A program made the translations under genes and the position numbers. This document shows, piece after piece, positions 8,626 through 17,809 of a DNA stretch of 64,000 nucleotides. Within the stretch, counting starts at the first letter, position 1; every line of letters begins with the position of its first letter. This DNA is from DASSQJ01 sp963773655 (lineage in GTDB: Bacteria; Actinomycetota; Actinomycetes; Actinomycetales; Dermatophilaceae). The notes beneath the pieces are model-generated. The model had not been told where the DNA came from and ran no database searches. It saw only the letters and a program-made list of their open reading frames with translations. The stretch spans positions 124,001 to 188,000 of the forward strand of contig CAVZBX010000005.1 of NCBI GenBank assembly GCA_963773655.1, given 5' to 3'.

Positions 8626-10086
8626 TCAGAGGGCGAGACCGACGTACTTGGTCTCCAGGTACTCGTCGATGCCCTCGAACCCGCCCTCGCGGCCGAAGCC
8701 GGACTGCTTGACCCCGCCGAACGGTGCGGCCGGGTTCGACACGATGCCGGTGTTGACCCCGATCATCCCGAACTCCATCGCCTCGGCCACCCGGATGACG
8801 CGGGCGTGGTCGCGGGTGTAGACGTACCCGACGAGCCCGTACTCGGTGGCGTTGGCCTTGGCGACGGCGTCGGCCTCGTCGCTGAACGTGCACACGGGGG
8901 CGACCGGGCCGAAGATCTCCTCGGTGAGGCAGCGGCTGTCGGCCGGCACCTCGGCGAGCACCGTCGGGGCGTAGAAGTGGCCCTGCCCGGGCAGCGGCTC
9001 GCCCCCGGTGAGCACCTGCGCCCCCCGGCCCACCGCGTCGGTGACGAGCTCGTGGACGCCGTCGCGGGCCTTGGCCGTGATGAGCGGGCCGACGTCGACG
9101 CCCTCCTCGGTGCCCTTCCCGACGGTCAGTGCACCCATCCGCTCGGCCAGCCTGGCGGCGAACTCGTCGGCGACGGACTCGTGGGCGAAGAACCGGTTGG
9201 CCGCCGTGCAGGCCTCGCCGATGTTGCGCATCTTGGCAAGCATCGCGCCCTCGACGGCGGCGTCGAGGTCGGCGTCCTCGAAGACGAGGAACGGCGCGTT
9301 CCCGCCGAGCTCCATGGAGACGCGCAGCAGCTGGTCGGCGGACTGGCCGACGAGCACCTTCCCCACCGCCGTCGAGCCGGTGAACGTCAGCTTGCGCAGC
9401 CGCGGGTCGCGGATGACCGGCTCGCAGACGGCCCCCGAGTGGGTCGTGGTGACGAGGTTGAGCACGCCGTCGGGCAGCCCGCTCTCCCGGAGCACCTCGG
9501 CGAGGAGCAGCATCGTCAGCGGGGTCTCGTGCGCGGGCTTGACGACCATGGTGCAGCCCGCGGCGATGGCCGGACCCATCTTCCGCGTGCCCATGGCGAG
9601 CGGGAAGTTCCACGGAGTGATCATCAGGGTCGGGCCGACCGGCTGCTTCATCGTGAGCAGCCTGCTCGCGCCGTTGGGGGCCACCGAGTACCGGCCGTGC
9701 ACCCGCACCGCCTCCTCGGAGAACCACCGGAAGAACTCGGCGCCGTACGTCACCTCACCCCGGGCCTCGGCCAGGGTCTTGCCCATCTCCAGGGTCATGA
9801 GCATCGCGAACTCGTCGGCCCGCTCGGTGATCGCCTCGAAGGCGCGGCGCAGGATCTCCCCCCGGTCGCGGGGGGCGGTCGCCGCCCAGTCGGGCTGGGC
9901 CGCGTGCGCCGCCGCCAGCGCGGCGAGGCCGTCCTCCGGCGTGGCGTCGGCGCAGGTGGTGAGCACCGCCCCCGAGGACGGGTCCTGGACGTCGAAGCGC
10001 CCACCCCCCGTGGCCTCGCGCCACTGCCCGCCGACGAGCAGGCGGGTGGGGACCGAGTCGATGAGCGCCTTCTGGGTGATCGCCAT
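8626..10086 (-). CDS. gabD: NAD(P)-dependent succinate-semialdehyde dehydrogenase
   Basis: The protein has 486 residues, a full aldehyde dehydrogenase. It should oxidise succinate semialdehyde to succinate, the last step of GABA breakdown. Visible motifs are TPWNFPLAM, the nucleotide-fold motif FTGSTAVGK, the general-base glutamate in MELGGNAPF (near residue 258) and the catalytic cysteine in NIGEACTAANR (near 292). GGAGGAACAC lies just before the ATG. It is the 3'-most gene of the polyamine island, facing the same way as the transporter, which supports the GABA role. Substrate assignment is by family resemblance and context. Confidence 0.85.
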   Translation of the reverse strand: MAITQKALIDSVPTRLLVGGQWREATGGGRFDVQDPSSGAVLTTCADATPEDGLAALAAAHAAQPDWAATAPRDRGEILRRAFEAITERADEFAMLMTLEMGKTLAEARGEVTYGAEFFRWFSEEAVRVHGRYSVAPNGASRLLTMKQPVGPTLMITPWNFPLAMGTRKMGPAIAAGCTMVVKPAHETPLTMLLLAEVLRESGLPDGVLNLVTTTHSGAVCEPVIRDPRLRKLTFTGSTAVGKVLVGQSADQLLRVSMELGGNAPFLVFEDADLDAAVEGAMLAKMRNIGEACTAANRFFAHESVADEFAARLAERMGALTVGKGTEEGVDVGPLITAKARDGVHELVTDAVGRGAQVLTGGEPLPGQGHFYAPTVLAEVPADSRCLTEEIFGPVAPVCTFSDEADAVAKANATEYGLVGYVYTRDHARVIRVAEAMEFGMIGVNTGIVSNPAAPFGGVKQSGFGREGGFEGIDEYLETKYVGLAL

Positions 10087-10174
10087 GTGTTCCTCCGGGG
10101 ACGGTCGGGGCGGCGCGTCGGCGCGCCGACGGTTCGAGCCTAGGTCGGGTTCGGGCGGCCGCGGCGGCCGCGGG

Positions 10175-11458
10175 TCAGCGGTCCTCCAGGCCCCAGGCCG
10201 ATCCGTAGCCCTCGGGCCTGGGCGCGGCGAGCAGGTCGAGGAAGGGCACCGCGTCGAAGGACTCCGGCCCGCGCACCCCGGTGCCCGACCAGGCGCCCGT
10301 GGCGAGCAGCTCGAGGGCGACGACCGGGTTCACGGCGGTCTGCCAGACGACGCACTGGGCGTCGTAGTCGCGCATCGTGTCCGCGTTGTCCGAGACGTGG
10401 TACAGGTACGTGCGCCGCGGCTGCCCGTCCTTCCCGGTGCCGGTGACGTACAGGCCGGCACAGGTCTTCCCCTCCATCCGCGGCCCGATCGTCGCCGGGT
10501 CGGGCAGCACCGCCGCGACCACGTCGCGGGGGCTGACGACGGCGCCCTTGACGGTCACCGGGTCGGTGGAGTCCAGGCCCAGGGTGTGCAGGGTGCGCAG
10601 GATCCCGATCATCTCCTCGCCGAGCCCGTACTTGAAGGTGACCCGCTTCGCGTCGACCCAGCGCGGCATGAGGAGCACCTCCTCGTGCTCGACGTGGACG
10701 CACTCGACCGGGCCGATGCCCTCCGGGAAGTCGAAGACCTCGGGCTCGCTGAAGGGCGGCAGGGTGAAGAAGCCCGCCTCGACGTCGACCGAGCCGTCAG
10801 CGGCGGTCGCCCGCTCGCGCTCCCACACGACCGGGGGGTTGAGGCACTCCTCGATGATGGTCCACATCGAGAAGCCGGGGGCGAAGACCTCGTTGCCCTC
10901 CTCGTCGCGGATCACCAGGTTGGCGCCGTCGCGGGTGCCGAGCTCGTCGACCTCGCTGAAGAGGTGGTCGGCCGCGTACCGGGCGAAGACGTCGGAGAGC
11001 CCCGGCTCGACGCCGATGCCGAGCAGGGCGAGCCGGCCGCCGGCCTCCCACGCGTCCGCCTGGGCGAACTGCTCGTCACCGAGCTTGACGCCCACCTGGG
11101 CGTACGGCTCGCTCTCGTGACGCCGGGAGAGGCTCATCGCCATGTCGAGGTAGTCGGCCCCCGCCGCGCGGGATCCGTCGAAGATCGGCATGACGAACCG
11201 GGGGTCGACCGCGTTGAGGACGTGCGTCGCGCCCACCTCCCGGGCCAGGTCCTCCACGGCGCCGGCGTCCGAGGCGTCGACCCGCGTGGCACGGAAGCGT
11301 GTCTCCCCGGCGTTGCGGGCGACGACCGCGGCCACGGTGCGCTCGGCCCGAGCGAGGTCGTAGTCGGCGACGACCCAGGCCTCGAAGAAGGACCGCTCGG
11401 CGGCGATCCGGGCGGCGGCGTCGCCGACGCCGCCGGCACCGACCATGAGAACACGCAT
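10175..11458 (-). CDS. Saccharopine dehydrogenase-like oxidoreductase in the polyamine island
   Basis: The protein has 427 residues. The N-terminal Rossmann motif is MRVLMVGAGGVGDAAARIA, and the second domain has the conserved DYLDMA and LLGIGVEPGLSDVFARYA stretches of the saccharopine dehydrogenase/carboxynorspermidine dehydrogenase superfamily. The ATG at 11458 puts the GxGGxG motif at residue 7; an in-frame start 30 bases upstream is possible. It lies between gabD and potC on the same strand, so a polyamine or amino-acid substrate is likely. I cannot decide between a lysine-type and a carboxynorspermidine-type reaction from sequence alone. Confidence 0.75.
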   Translation of the reverse strand: MRVLMVGAGGVGDAAARIAAERSFFEAWVVADYDLARAERTVAAVVARNAGETRFRATRVDASDAGAVEDLAREVGATHVLNAVDPRFVMPIFDGSRAAGADYLDMAMSLSRRHESEPYAQVGVKLGDEQFAQADAWEAGGRLALLGIGVEPGLSDVFARYAADHLFSEVDELGTRDGANLVIRDEEGNEVFAPGFSMWTIIEECLNPPVVWERERATAADGSVDVEAGFFTLPPFSEPEVFDFPEGIGPVECVHVEHEEVLLMPRWVDAKRVTFKYGLGEEMIGILRTLHTLGLDSTDPVTVKGAVVSPRDVVAAVLPDPATIGPRMEGKTCAGLYVTGTGKDGQPRRTYLYHVSDNADTMRDYDAQCVVWQTAVNPVVALELLATGAWSGTGVRGPESFDAVPFLDLLAAPRPEGYGSAWGLEDR

Positions 11459-11549
11459 GACGGGGAGGATCCTTTCGCGACGGGCCACGACGGTCGTGGC
11501 CCCGTGGAGGGGCGGTGGCCCCAGCCGACCGGCCGGGGCGCCACCGGGG

Positions 11550-12347
11550 TCAGGCGGTGCGGGCGCGCTCCCGACGGGTGGCGAGGACCTGCCCGACCAC
11601 GACCACGGTGAGGGCGACGAGGAACATCATCGTGCCGATGACGTTGACCTGCACCGGCGCCCCGCGCTGTGCGGCACCCCAGACGTACATGGGGAAGGTG
11701 ATCGAGCTCGGGCTGGCGTTGAAGTTGGTGATGATGTAGTCGTCGAAGCTCAGCGAGAACGCCAGCAGCGCACCGGCGAGGATGCCCGGGAACGCCAACG
11801 GCAGGGTCACCCGCAGGAACGTCTGGCTCGGGTTCGCCCCGAGGTCCGCGGCCGCCTCCTCGAGGCGTGGGTCGAGGGTGGCGACCCGTGCCTTCACGGC
11901 GACGACGACGAAGCTGATACAGAACATGATGTGCGCGATGGTCACCGCGAGCTGGCCCGAGGGCACCCCCATCATGAGGAAGAGGGTCAGCAGGCTGGAG
12001 CCCATGACCACCTCGGGGGTGGCCATCGGCATGAAGATGAGCAGGTTGGTGCCCGACCGGCCCCGGAAGCGGTAGCGGCCGAGCGCGAACGCCACCATCG
12101 TGCCGAGCGCCGTGGCGGTGAGCGAGGCGATCACGCCGATCTGGAGGGACAGCCCGAGCGAGTCGCAGATGCCCGGCGCACCGCACGGGTTGAGCCACGC
12201 GTCGGGCGAGAACTCGGTCCACGTGTAGTTGTAGCGGCCCTTGGGGTTGTTGAACGAGAACACCGCCACGACGATGTTCGGGACCAGCATGTAGAGCAGC
12301 ACCGCGAGGGCGGCGAAGAGCAGCAGGTGCCGTCGGATCCATGCCAT
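11550..12347 (-). CDS. potC: Spermidine/putrescine ABC transporter permease PotC
   Basis: The protein has 265 residues and six membrane segments, beginning HLLLFAALAVLLYMLVPNIVVAVFSF. The cytoplasmic EAA loop that docks on the ATPase is EEAAADLGANPSQTFLRVTL, near residue 155. It pairs with PotB to form the membrane channel. The ATG at 12347 is 1 base from the potB stop, so the two are coupled. Gene order potD-potA-potB-potC on the minus strand is that of a complete polyamine importer. Confidence 0.9.
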   Translation of the reverse strand: MAWIRRHLLLFAALAVLLYMLVPNIVVAVFSFNNPKGRYNYTWTEFSPDAWLNPCGAPGICDSLGLSLQIGVIASLTATALGTMVAFALGRYRFRGRSGTNLLIFMPMATPEVVMGSSLLTLFLMMGVPSGQLAVTIAHIMFCISFVVVAVKARVATLDPRLEEAAADLGANPSQTFLRVTLPLAFPGILAGALLAFSLSFDDYIITNFNASPSSITFPMYVWGAAQRGAPVQVNVIGTMMFLVALTVVVVGQVLATRRERARTA

Positions 12348-12348
12348 G

Positions 12349-13266
12349 TCAGACCAGCTCCTCGGTGCCGGCCCGCCGGACGTAGAACGTCACCAGGCCC
12401 AGGATCAGCAGCAGGAGGATGAAGGAGAGGGCCGCCGCCAGCGGGTAGTCCAGCACCCGGAGGAACTGGGTGTCGATGACCTGGCCGATCATCACCGTCT
12501 GGGTGTTGCCGAGCAGCCGGGAGTTGATGAAGTCACCGGCCGCGGGGATGAAGGTCAGCAGCGTGCCGGCGACGACGCCCGGCAGCGACAGCGGCCAGGT
12601 GACGTGGCGGAACGCCCGGATCGGGGAGGCGTACAGGTCGCCGGCCGCCTCGACCAGGCGCGGGTCGAGCCGGTCGAGCGAGGCGTAGAGCGGCAGGATC
12701 ATGAACGGCAGGAAGTTGTACGTGAGTCCGGCCATCACCGCGAACTTCGACGACAGCAGCGTGTCGTTGTTGATCAGCCCGAAGAACTGGAGCAGGTCGG
12801 TCAGGTGCAGCTTCTGGGCGATCTCGGTGACCGGCCCGGTGTCCGAGAGGATGGTGCGCCAAGCCAGGGTCCGGATGAGGAAGCTGGTGAAGAACGGGGC
12901 GATGACCAGGACGAGCATGACGTTCTTCCAGCGCCCGGCCTTCTGGGCGATGTAGTACGACAGCGGGTACGCGAGGAGCAGCGCGAAGAAGGTCGCCGTG
13001 GCCGAGTAGCCGATCGACCGCAGCAGGTGCGGCCAGTACTTCTGCAGCGCGTCGGCGTAGATCGAGAGGTTCCCCGTGAAGGTGTAGCCGTCGTAGACGT
13101 TCCCCTCCTGCAGCGACTGCGAGAAGAGGGTGACCATCGGCGCGGCGAAGAAGACCGCCAGCCACAGCAGGCCCGGGGCGAGGAGCGCGTACGGGACCCA
13201 GTTGCGGCGGGCCCGTCGGGTCGGCGGGGCGGTGACGGCCCCGCCGACGCCGGCGACCTCAGCCAT
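12349..13266 (-). CDS. potB: Spermidine/putrescine ABC transporter permease PotB
   Basis: The protein has 305 residues. Its six membrane helices start at WVPYALLAPGLLWLAVFFAAP. The permease EAA motif is LVEAAGDLYASPIRAFRHVTW near residue 210. The ATG at 13266 overlaps the end of potA by 8 bases, indicating coupled translation. The N-terminal 25 residues are a soluble Pro/Arg-rich leader. It forms the inner-membrane channel with PotC. Confidence 0.9.
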   Translation of the reverse strand: MAEVAGVGGAVTAPPTRRARRNWVPYALLAPGLLWLAVFFAAPMVTLFSQSLQEGNVYDGYTFTGNLSIYADALQKYWPHLLRSIGYSATATFFALLLAYPLSYYIAQKAGRWKNVMLVLVIAPFFTSFLIRTLAWRTILSDTGPVTEIAQKLHLTDLLQFFGLINNDTLLSSKFAVMAGLTYNFLPFMILPLYASLDRLDPRLVEAAGDLYASPIRAFRHVTWPLSLPGVVAGTLLTFIPAAGDFINSRLLGNTQTVMIGQVIDTQFLRVLDYPLAAALSFILLLLILGLVTFYVRRAGTEELV

Positions 13267-14377
13267 TCGAGCCGTCCTCGTCCATCCCGGCGTGGTCGTC
13301 CTGGGCGGCGTCGAGCACGAACTCGCGCCCGGGCTCCCACGAGAGGGTGACGTCCTCGTGCATCCGGGCGCGGGCCGAGCCGTCGTTCTGCTGGACGACG
13401 ACGACGTCGTTCCCCCACGGCATCCGGACGAGGTACTGGGTCGCCACTCCGGAGAAGGAGACGTCGGTGACCCGGCCGCGCAGCCGGTTGCGGCCACCCG
13501 CCTCGCCGAGGGTCAGCTTCTCGGGACGCACCCCGACCCAGACGTCGGTGAGCCCTGCCGGCACCTTGTCGGCCCGTAGCAGCACCTCCTCGCCGCGGAC
13601 GTCGGCCCGGACCAGCCCGTCGTCGGCACCGCCACGGACCGACGCGCGCAGCAGGTTGGACTGGCCGAGGAAGTTGGCGACGAAGGTGGAGGACGGCTCC
13701 TCGTACAGCGTCGCCGGGTCGGCCAGCTGCTCCATGTGGCCGGCGTTCATCACGGCGATGTGGTCGGCCATCGTCATGGCCTCCTCCTGGTCGTGCGTGA
13801 CGTGGATGAACGTCAGCCCGACCTCCTGCTGGATCCGCTTGAGCTCGATCTGCATCTGGCGGCGCAGCTTGAGGTCGAGCGCGCCGAGCGGCTCGTCGAG
13901 GAGCAGGACGTCCGGTCGGTTGACGAGCGCCCGGGCCAGGGCCACCCGCTGCTGCATGCCGCCCGAGAGCTGGTTCGGCCGCTTGCCGCCGGCGTGGCCG
14001 AGCTCGACGAGGTCCAGGGCCTCCTGCGCCTTGCGCTTGGCCTCCTTGTCGCCCTTGCGCTTCAGCCCGAACATCACGTTGTCGAGCACGCTCATGTGGG
14101 GGAAGAGCGCGTAGGACTGGAACACGGTGTTGACGTTGCGCTGGTAGGCGCGGGTGTGCGTGATGTCGGTCTCGCCGATGAGGATCCGGCCGTCGGTCGG
14201 GTCCTCGAGGCCGGCGATCATCCGCAGCGTCGTCGTCTTGCCGCAGCCGGAGGGCCCGAGGAGGGCGAAGAACGACCCCTGCGGGATCGTCAGGTCGAGC
14301 GGGTGGACCGCGGTGAAGTCACCGAAGGTCTTGGTGAGCCCGACGAGCAGCAGGTCGCCGGCACCGTAATCGGCCAT
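13259..14377 (-). CDS. potA: Spermidine/putrescine ABC transporter ATP-binding protein PotA
   Basis: The protein has 372 residues. It has Walker A GPSGCGKTTT, the Q-loop in VFQSYALFPHM, the ABC signature LSGGMQQRVALARAL, Walker B VLLLDEPLGALD and the switch histidine in HVTHDQEEA. The C-terminal third is a TOBE-type regulatory domain, with VGVRPEKLTL at its start. It powers PotBC. The start and the potD stop share a base (TGATG), so potD and potA are coupled. Confidence 0.95.
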   Translation of the reverse strand: MADYGAGDLLLVGLTKTFGDFTAVHPLDLTIPQGSFFALLGPSGCGKTTTLRMIAGLEDPTDGRILIGETDITHTRAYQRNVNTVFQSYALFPHMSVLDNVMFGLKRKGDKEAKRKAQEALDLVELGHAGGKRPNQLSGGMQQRVALARALVNRPDVLLLDEPLGALDLKLRRQMQIELKRIQQEVGLTFIHVTHDQEEAMTMADHIAVMNAGHMEQLADPATLYEEPSSTFVANFLGQSNLLRASVRGGADDGLVRADVRGEEVLLRADKVPAGLTDVWVGVRPEKLTLGEAGGRNRLRGRVTDVSFSGVATQYLVRMPWGNDVVVVQQNDGSARARMHEDVTLSWEPGREFVLDAAQDDHAGMDEDGSNG

Positions 14378-15615
14378 CAGGAGGCGGTGAGGTCGGCGTA
14401 GGCGCTGCTGAACTGCTGCTCCTCCTCGTTGGTGAGACCCCTGAAGACCTGGGCCCGGGCCAGCACCTCGTCGGAGGGGACGATCAGCTCGTTGTCAGCC
14501 AGCTCGGGGTCGATCTTCGTCAGCTCCTCCTTGGTGCCCACGACCGGCGGGATGTAGTTGACCCACGCCTCGACCTCGGCCATGACGGCCGGCTGGTAGT
14601 AGTAGTTGATGAGCAGCTCGGCGTTCTTCTTGTGCTGCGCCAGGGCCGGGATGACGAAGTTGTCGGACCACAGCGTGAACCCGGCCTCCGGCAGCGCATA
14701 GCCCACCTTGTCGTTCTCGAACTGCAGCTGGACGACGTCGCCGGTCCACGCCACACACGCCGCGATGTCGCCCTTGGTGAGGCCGTCGGTGTAGTCGTTG
14801 CCCGTGAAGCCCTTGAGCTGGCCGGCGTCCTTGGCCTCCTGGATCATCGCGATCGCCTGGTCGAAGTCGTCGGCGGTGAAGGAGTCGAGCGACTTGCCCT
14901 GTTCCATCAGGACCAGCCCGACGGTGTCGCGCATCTCGGTGAGCAGGGTGACCTTGCCCTTGAGCGCCGGGTCGGTGAGCAGCTGGGTCATCGACGTGAC
15001 CTCCGTGCCCCCGGTGGCGTCGAGGTTGTAGGCGATGCCCGCGAAGCCGCTCTGCCACGGGAGCGAGAACTTGCGACCGGGGTCGAACTCGACGTCCTTC
15101 AGCGACTCGACGAGGTTGGCCTCGCCGTTCGGGATGTTCGCGTAGTCGAGCGGCTGGACGTAGCCCTGCTGGATCAGCCGCGAGACCATCCAGTCGGTGC
15201 TGCACCAGACGTCGCGGCCGGTGTCCTCCCCACCGTCGAGCAGCGGGCGGACCTTGGCGTAGAACTCGTCGTTGTCGTTGTAGTCCTCGGTGTAGTTGAC
15301 CTCGATGCCGGTCTCCTTGGTGAAGGCGGCCAGCGTCGGGCGGGTCTTCTCGTCGTCCGAGACGTCGATGTACTGCGGCCAGTTGGACCAGTTGACGACC
15401 TTCTCGGTGTCGCTCAGGTCCTCGGCGGCGGCGGCGGCCGTGGGGGCGGCCCCACCGCTCGACGTCGTCCGGCTGCCCTCGCTGCCACAGGCTGCGAGCG
15501 CGAGGGTGCCCGCGCCGAGGAAGCCGGTCATCAGCGTTCGCCGGGTGGTCAGGCCGCGGGCCAGGGCGGCGCGCATCGCGGGGGAAGTCAGGTCAGGGGT
15601 GCGGCGCTGGGCCAT
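14377..15615 (-). CDS. potD: Polyamine-binding lipoprotein PotD
   Basis: The protein has 412 residues. The N-terminus has a twin-arginine-like stretch (TTRRTLMTGFLGAG) followed by the lipobox LALAAC, so it is probably exported by Tat and lipid-anchored at Cys43 or nearby. The mature part begins with a Ser/Gly/Ala-rich linker, then a PotD-type periplasmic-binding fold starting VNWSNWPQYIDV. WSDNFVIPALAQHKKNAELLI matches the second lobe. It delivers putrescine or spermidine to PotBC. The start at 15615 is fixed by the signal peptide. Confidence 0.93.
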   Translation of the reverse strand: MAQRRTPDLTSPAMRAALARGLTTRRTLMTGFLGAGTLALAACGSEGSRTTSSGGAAPTAAAAAEDLSDTEKVVNWSNWPQYIDVSDDEKTRPTLAAFTKETGIEVNYTEDYNDNDEFYAKVRPLLDGGEDTGRDVWCSTDWMVSRLIQQGYVQPLDYANIPNGEANLVESLKDVEFDPGRKFSLPWQSGFAGIAYNLDATGGTEVTSMTQLLTDPALKGKVTLLTEMRDTVGLVLMEQGKSLDSFTADDFDQAIAMIQEAKDAGQLKGFTGNDYTDGLTKGDIAACVAWTGDVVQLQFENDKVGYALPEAGFTLWSDNFVIPALAQHKKNAELLINYYYQPAVMAEVEAWVNYIPPVVGTKEELTKIDPELADNELIVPSDEVLARAQVFRGLTNEEEQQFSSAYADLTAS

Positions 15616-15695
15616 CAGGTGCTCCTCGGGTGGGGCCGGACCGGGGTTCGGGCAGCGGCAGGTGTGCGGTCGGGTCGGTGGTGGTGGGGGTCGGG

Positions 15696-17141
15696 TCAGG
15701 ACTCGATGTTCGCCATGACGTGCTTGATCCGGGTGTAGTCCTCGAACCCGTACATCGACAGGTCCTTGCCGTAACCCGACTTCTTGTAGCCGCCGTGCGG
15801 CATCTCCGAAACGAACGGGATGTGCGTGTTGATCCACACGCAGCCGAAGTCGAGGGCGCGCGACATGCGCATGGCCCGACCGAAGTCCTTGGTCCACACC
15901 GAGGAGGCGAGGCCGTACTCGACGTCGTTGGCCCAGCGGATCGCCTCCTCCTCGTCGGTGAAGCGCTGGACCGTGATGACCGGTCCGAAGATCTCGTTCT
16001 GGATGGCCTCGTCGTGCTGGAGGAGCCCGGAGACGACGGTGGGCTCGATGAAGAAGCCGTCGAGGCCGCCCACCCGGTTGCCGCCCGCCGTGACGGTGGC
16101 GTGTCCGGGCAGCCGCTCGATGAAGCCGGAGACGCGCTCGAGCTGGGCGGGGTTGTTGACCGGGCCCAGCGCCGCGTCGGAGTCCTCCGGCATGCCGACC
16201 GCCACGGAGGTCTTCGCGTACTCGGACAGGGCCGCGACGAAGTCGTCGTGGATGCGCGGCGCCGCCAGCACTCGCGCGGCGGCGGTGCAGTCCTGCCCCG
16301 AGTTGAAGTAGCCGGCGCCGGCGATCCCCTCGACCGCGGCCTCGATGTCGGCGTCGTCGAAGACGACCACGGGCGCCTTGCCGCCGAGCTCGAGGTGGAC
16401 CCGCTTGACGTTGGGGGCGGCGCTGGCCGCGACCTCGGCGCCGGCCCGTACCGAGCCGGTGATCGCGACGAGCGCGGGCGTGGGGTGCTCGACGAGGGCG
16501 CGGCCGGTGTCGCGGTCGCCGGTGACGACGTTGAACGTGCCGGCGGGGAGGAACTCGGAGGCGATCTCGGCCAGGAGGAGCGTCGTCTCGGGCGTGGTGT
16601 CGCTGGGCTTGAGGACGATGGTGTTGCCCGCGGCGAGGGCCGGGGCGATCTTCCACATCGCCATCATCATCGGGTAGTTCCACGGCGTCACCTGGCCGAC
16701 GACGCCGATCGGCTCGCGGCGCACCCACGAGGTGTGGCCGGCCATGTACTCCCCCGCCGACTTCCCCTCGAGCACGCGGGCGGCCCCGGCGAAGAAGCGC
16801 AGGTTGTCGATCATCGGCGGGATCTCCTCGCTCTCGGTGAGCGCGTGGATCTTCCCGGTGTTCTCGGACTCGAGGCGGACGAACTCCTCGGCCCGGGCCT
16901 CGATGGCGTCGGCGAACTTCAGCAGCGCCTGCTGGCGCTCGGCCGGCGTGGTGCGCCCCCACTGCGCGAAGGCCTTGTCGGCGGCGGCGTACGCGGCGTC
17001 GACGTCCTCGGCGCTGCTCACCGGCGCGGTCGCGACGACGGATCCGGTGGCCGGGTTGACGACGTCGGAGGTCTTCTCGGAGCGCGCATCGACGTGCTCC
17101 CCACCGACGAAGTTGCGCAGGGCACGAGGAGGACTGGTCAT
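15696..17141 (-). CDS. Gamma-aminobutyraldehyde dehydrogenase
   Basis: The protein has 481 residues. It is an aldehyde dehydrogenase with TPWNYPMMMAMWKIAPALAAG, the catalytic cysteine in FNSGQDCTAAAR (near residue 284) and the base glutamate in HLELGGKAP (near 250). The Asp-Cys pair and the YFNSGQDC motif are typical of the aminobutyraldehyde/betaine aldehyde branch. With the aminotransferase across the divergent promoter it would turn putrescine-derived 4-aminobutanal into GABA. The start is followed after 184 bases by the lrp gene on the other strand. The symbol patD or prr could be used, but the substrate is inferred. Confidence 0.87.
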   Translation of the reverse strand: MTSPPRALRNFVGGEHVDARSEKTSDVVNPATGSVVATAPVSSAEDVDAAYAAADKAFAQWGRTTPAERQQALLKFADAIEARAEEFVRLESENTGKIHALTESEEIPPMIDNLRFFAGAARVLEGKSAGEYMAGHTSWVRREPIGVVGQVTPWNYPMMMAMWKIAPALAAGNTIVLKPSDTTPETTLLLAEIASEFLPAGTFNVVTGDRDTGRALVEHPTPALVAITGSVRAGAEVAASAAPNVKRVHLELGGKAPVVVFDDADIEAAVEGIAGAGYFNSGQDCTAAARVLAAPRIHDDFVAALSEYAKTSVAVGMPEDSDAALGPVNNPAQLERVSGFIERLPGHATVTAGGNRVGGLDGFFIEPTVVSGLLQHDEAIQNEIFGPVITVQRFTDEEEAIRWANDVEYGLASSVWTKDFGRAMRMSRALDFGCVWINTHIPFVSEMPHGGYKKSGYGKDLSMYGFEDYTRIKHVMANIES

Positions 17142-17267
17142 GACGAAGGGGCTCCCGAGGTCGGCCGATCTGGTGGACGATGCTGGATGCTAGCCTCCAG
17201 TTCCGCGAAATCACTAGGCCCTGACCACCGATTGGTGAGGAAAGTTACGAATCCGAGGCCATAGATG

Positions 17268-17280
17268 CACGGAATCCGTG
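17268..17280. promoter_or_regulatory. Palindrome in the divergent dehydrogenase/lrp promoter region
   Basis: CACGGA-A-TCCGTG is a 6+1+6 inverted repeat, 46 bases upstream of the lrp GTG and 126 bases upstream of the dehydrogenase ATG. The surrounding 17190-17265 stretch is unusually AT-rich for the window. Lrp-family regulators commonly act on the divergent gene next to them, so this is a candidate operator; no binding evidence exists. Confidence 0.35.
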
Positions 17281-17325
17281 GCCAGTGGACTTGCGCAACG
17301 ACGATCCAGAAGCCACGATGGCGCC

Positions 17326-17809
17326 GTGACCCGACACAAGCCGGCCCGGAACGGCTCCGAGACCCGCCTCGACGAGACCGCCAAGCGCGATCATCGAGCT
17401 GCTCCAGGAGGACGGACGCCAGTCCTACGCCGCCATCGCCAAGGAGGTCGGGCTGTCCGAGGCAGCGGTGCGCCAGCGGGTGCAGCGTCTCCTGGACGCC
17501 GAGGTGATGCAGATCGTGGCGGTGACCGACCCGCTCCAGGTCGGGTTCACCCGCCAGGCGATGATCGGCATCCGCGCCGAGGGCGACCTGATCAAGCTCG
17601 GCGACGCCCTGTCGGCCCTGCCCGAGGTCGACTACGTCGTCACGACGGCGGGCTCCTTCGACCTCCTCGTCGAGGTCGTGTGCGAGGACGACGACCACCT
17701 GCTCGACCTGCTCACCCACCAGATCCGGGTGATGCCCGGCGTGACCACCACCGAGACCTTCGTCTACCTGAAGCTCAACAAGCAGCACTACAACTGGGGT
17801 ACCCGATGA
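17326..17809 (+). pseudogene. Lrp/AsnC-family regulator, frameshifted in this sequence
   Basis: Two frames together give a complete Lrp protein of about 160 residues. GTG at 17326 opens with ETRLDETAKR. After one extra base inside the CGCG run at 17386-17389 the frame continues as IIELLQEDGRQSYAAIAKEV, then the DNA-binding helix LSEAAVRQRVQRLL and the ligand-binding (RAM) domain to NKQHYNWGTR. Removing one base restores the family consensus, so a sequencing indel is more likely than decay. The stop overlaps the aminotransferase start (ATGA). Context suggests it senses a polyamine-pathway metabolite. Confidence 0.8.

Noticed and set aside
10140..10175. GCGGCCGC repeats downstream of the saccharopine-dehydrogenase-like gene as a terminator
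   Set aside because: Overlapping direct and inverted repeats are expected in such GC-rich DNA, and the stop codon lies inside the run; too weak to list.
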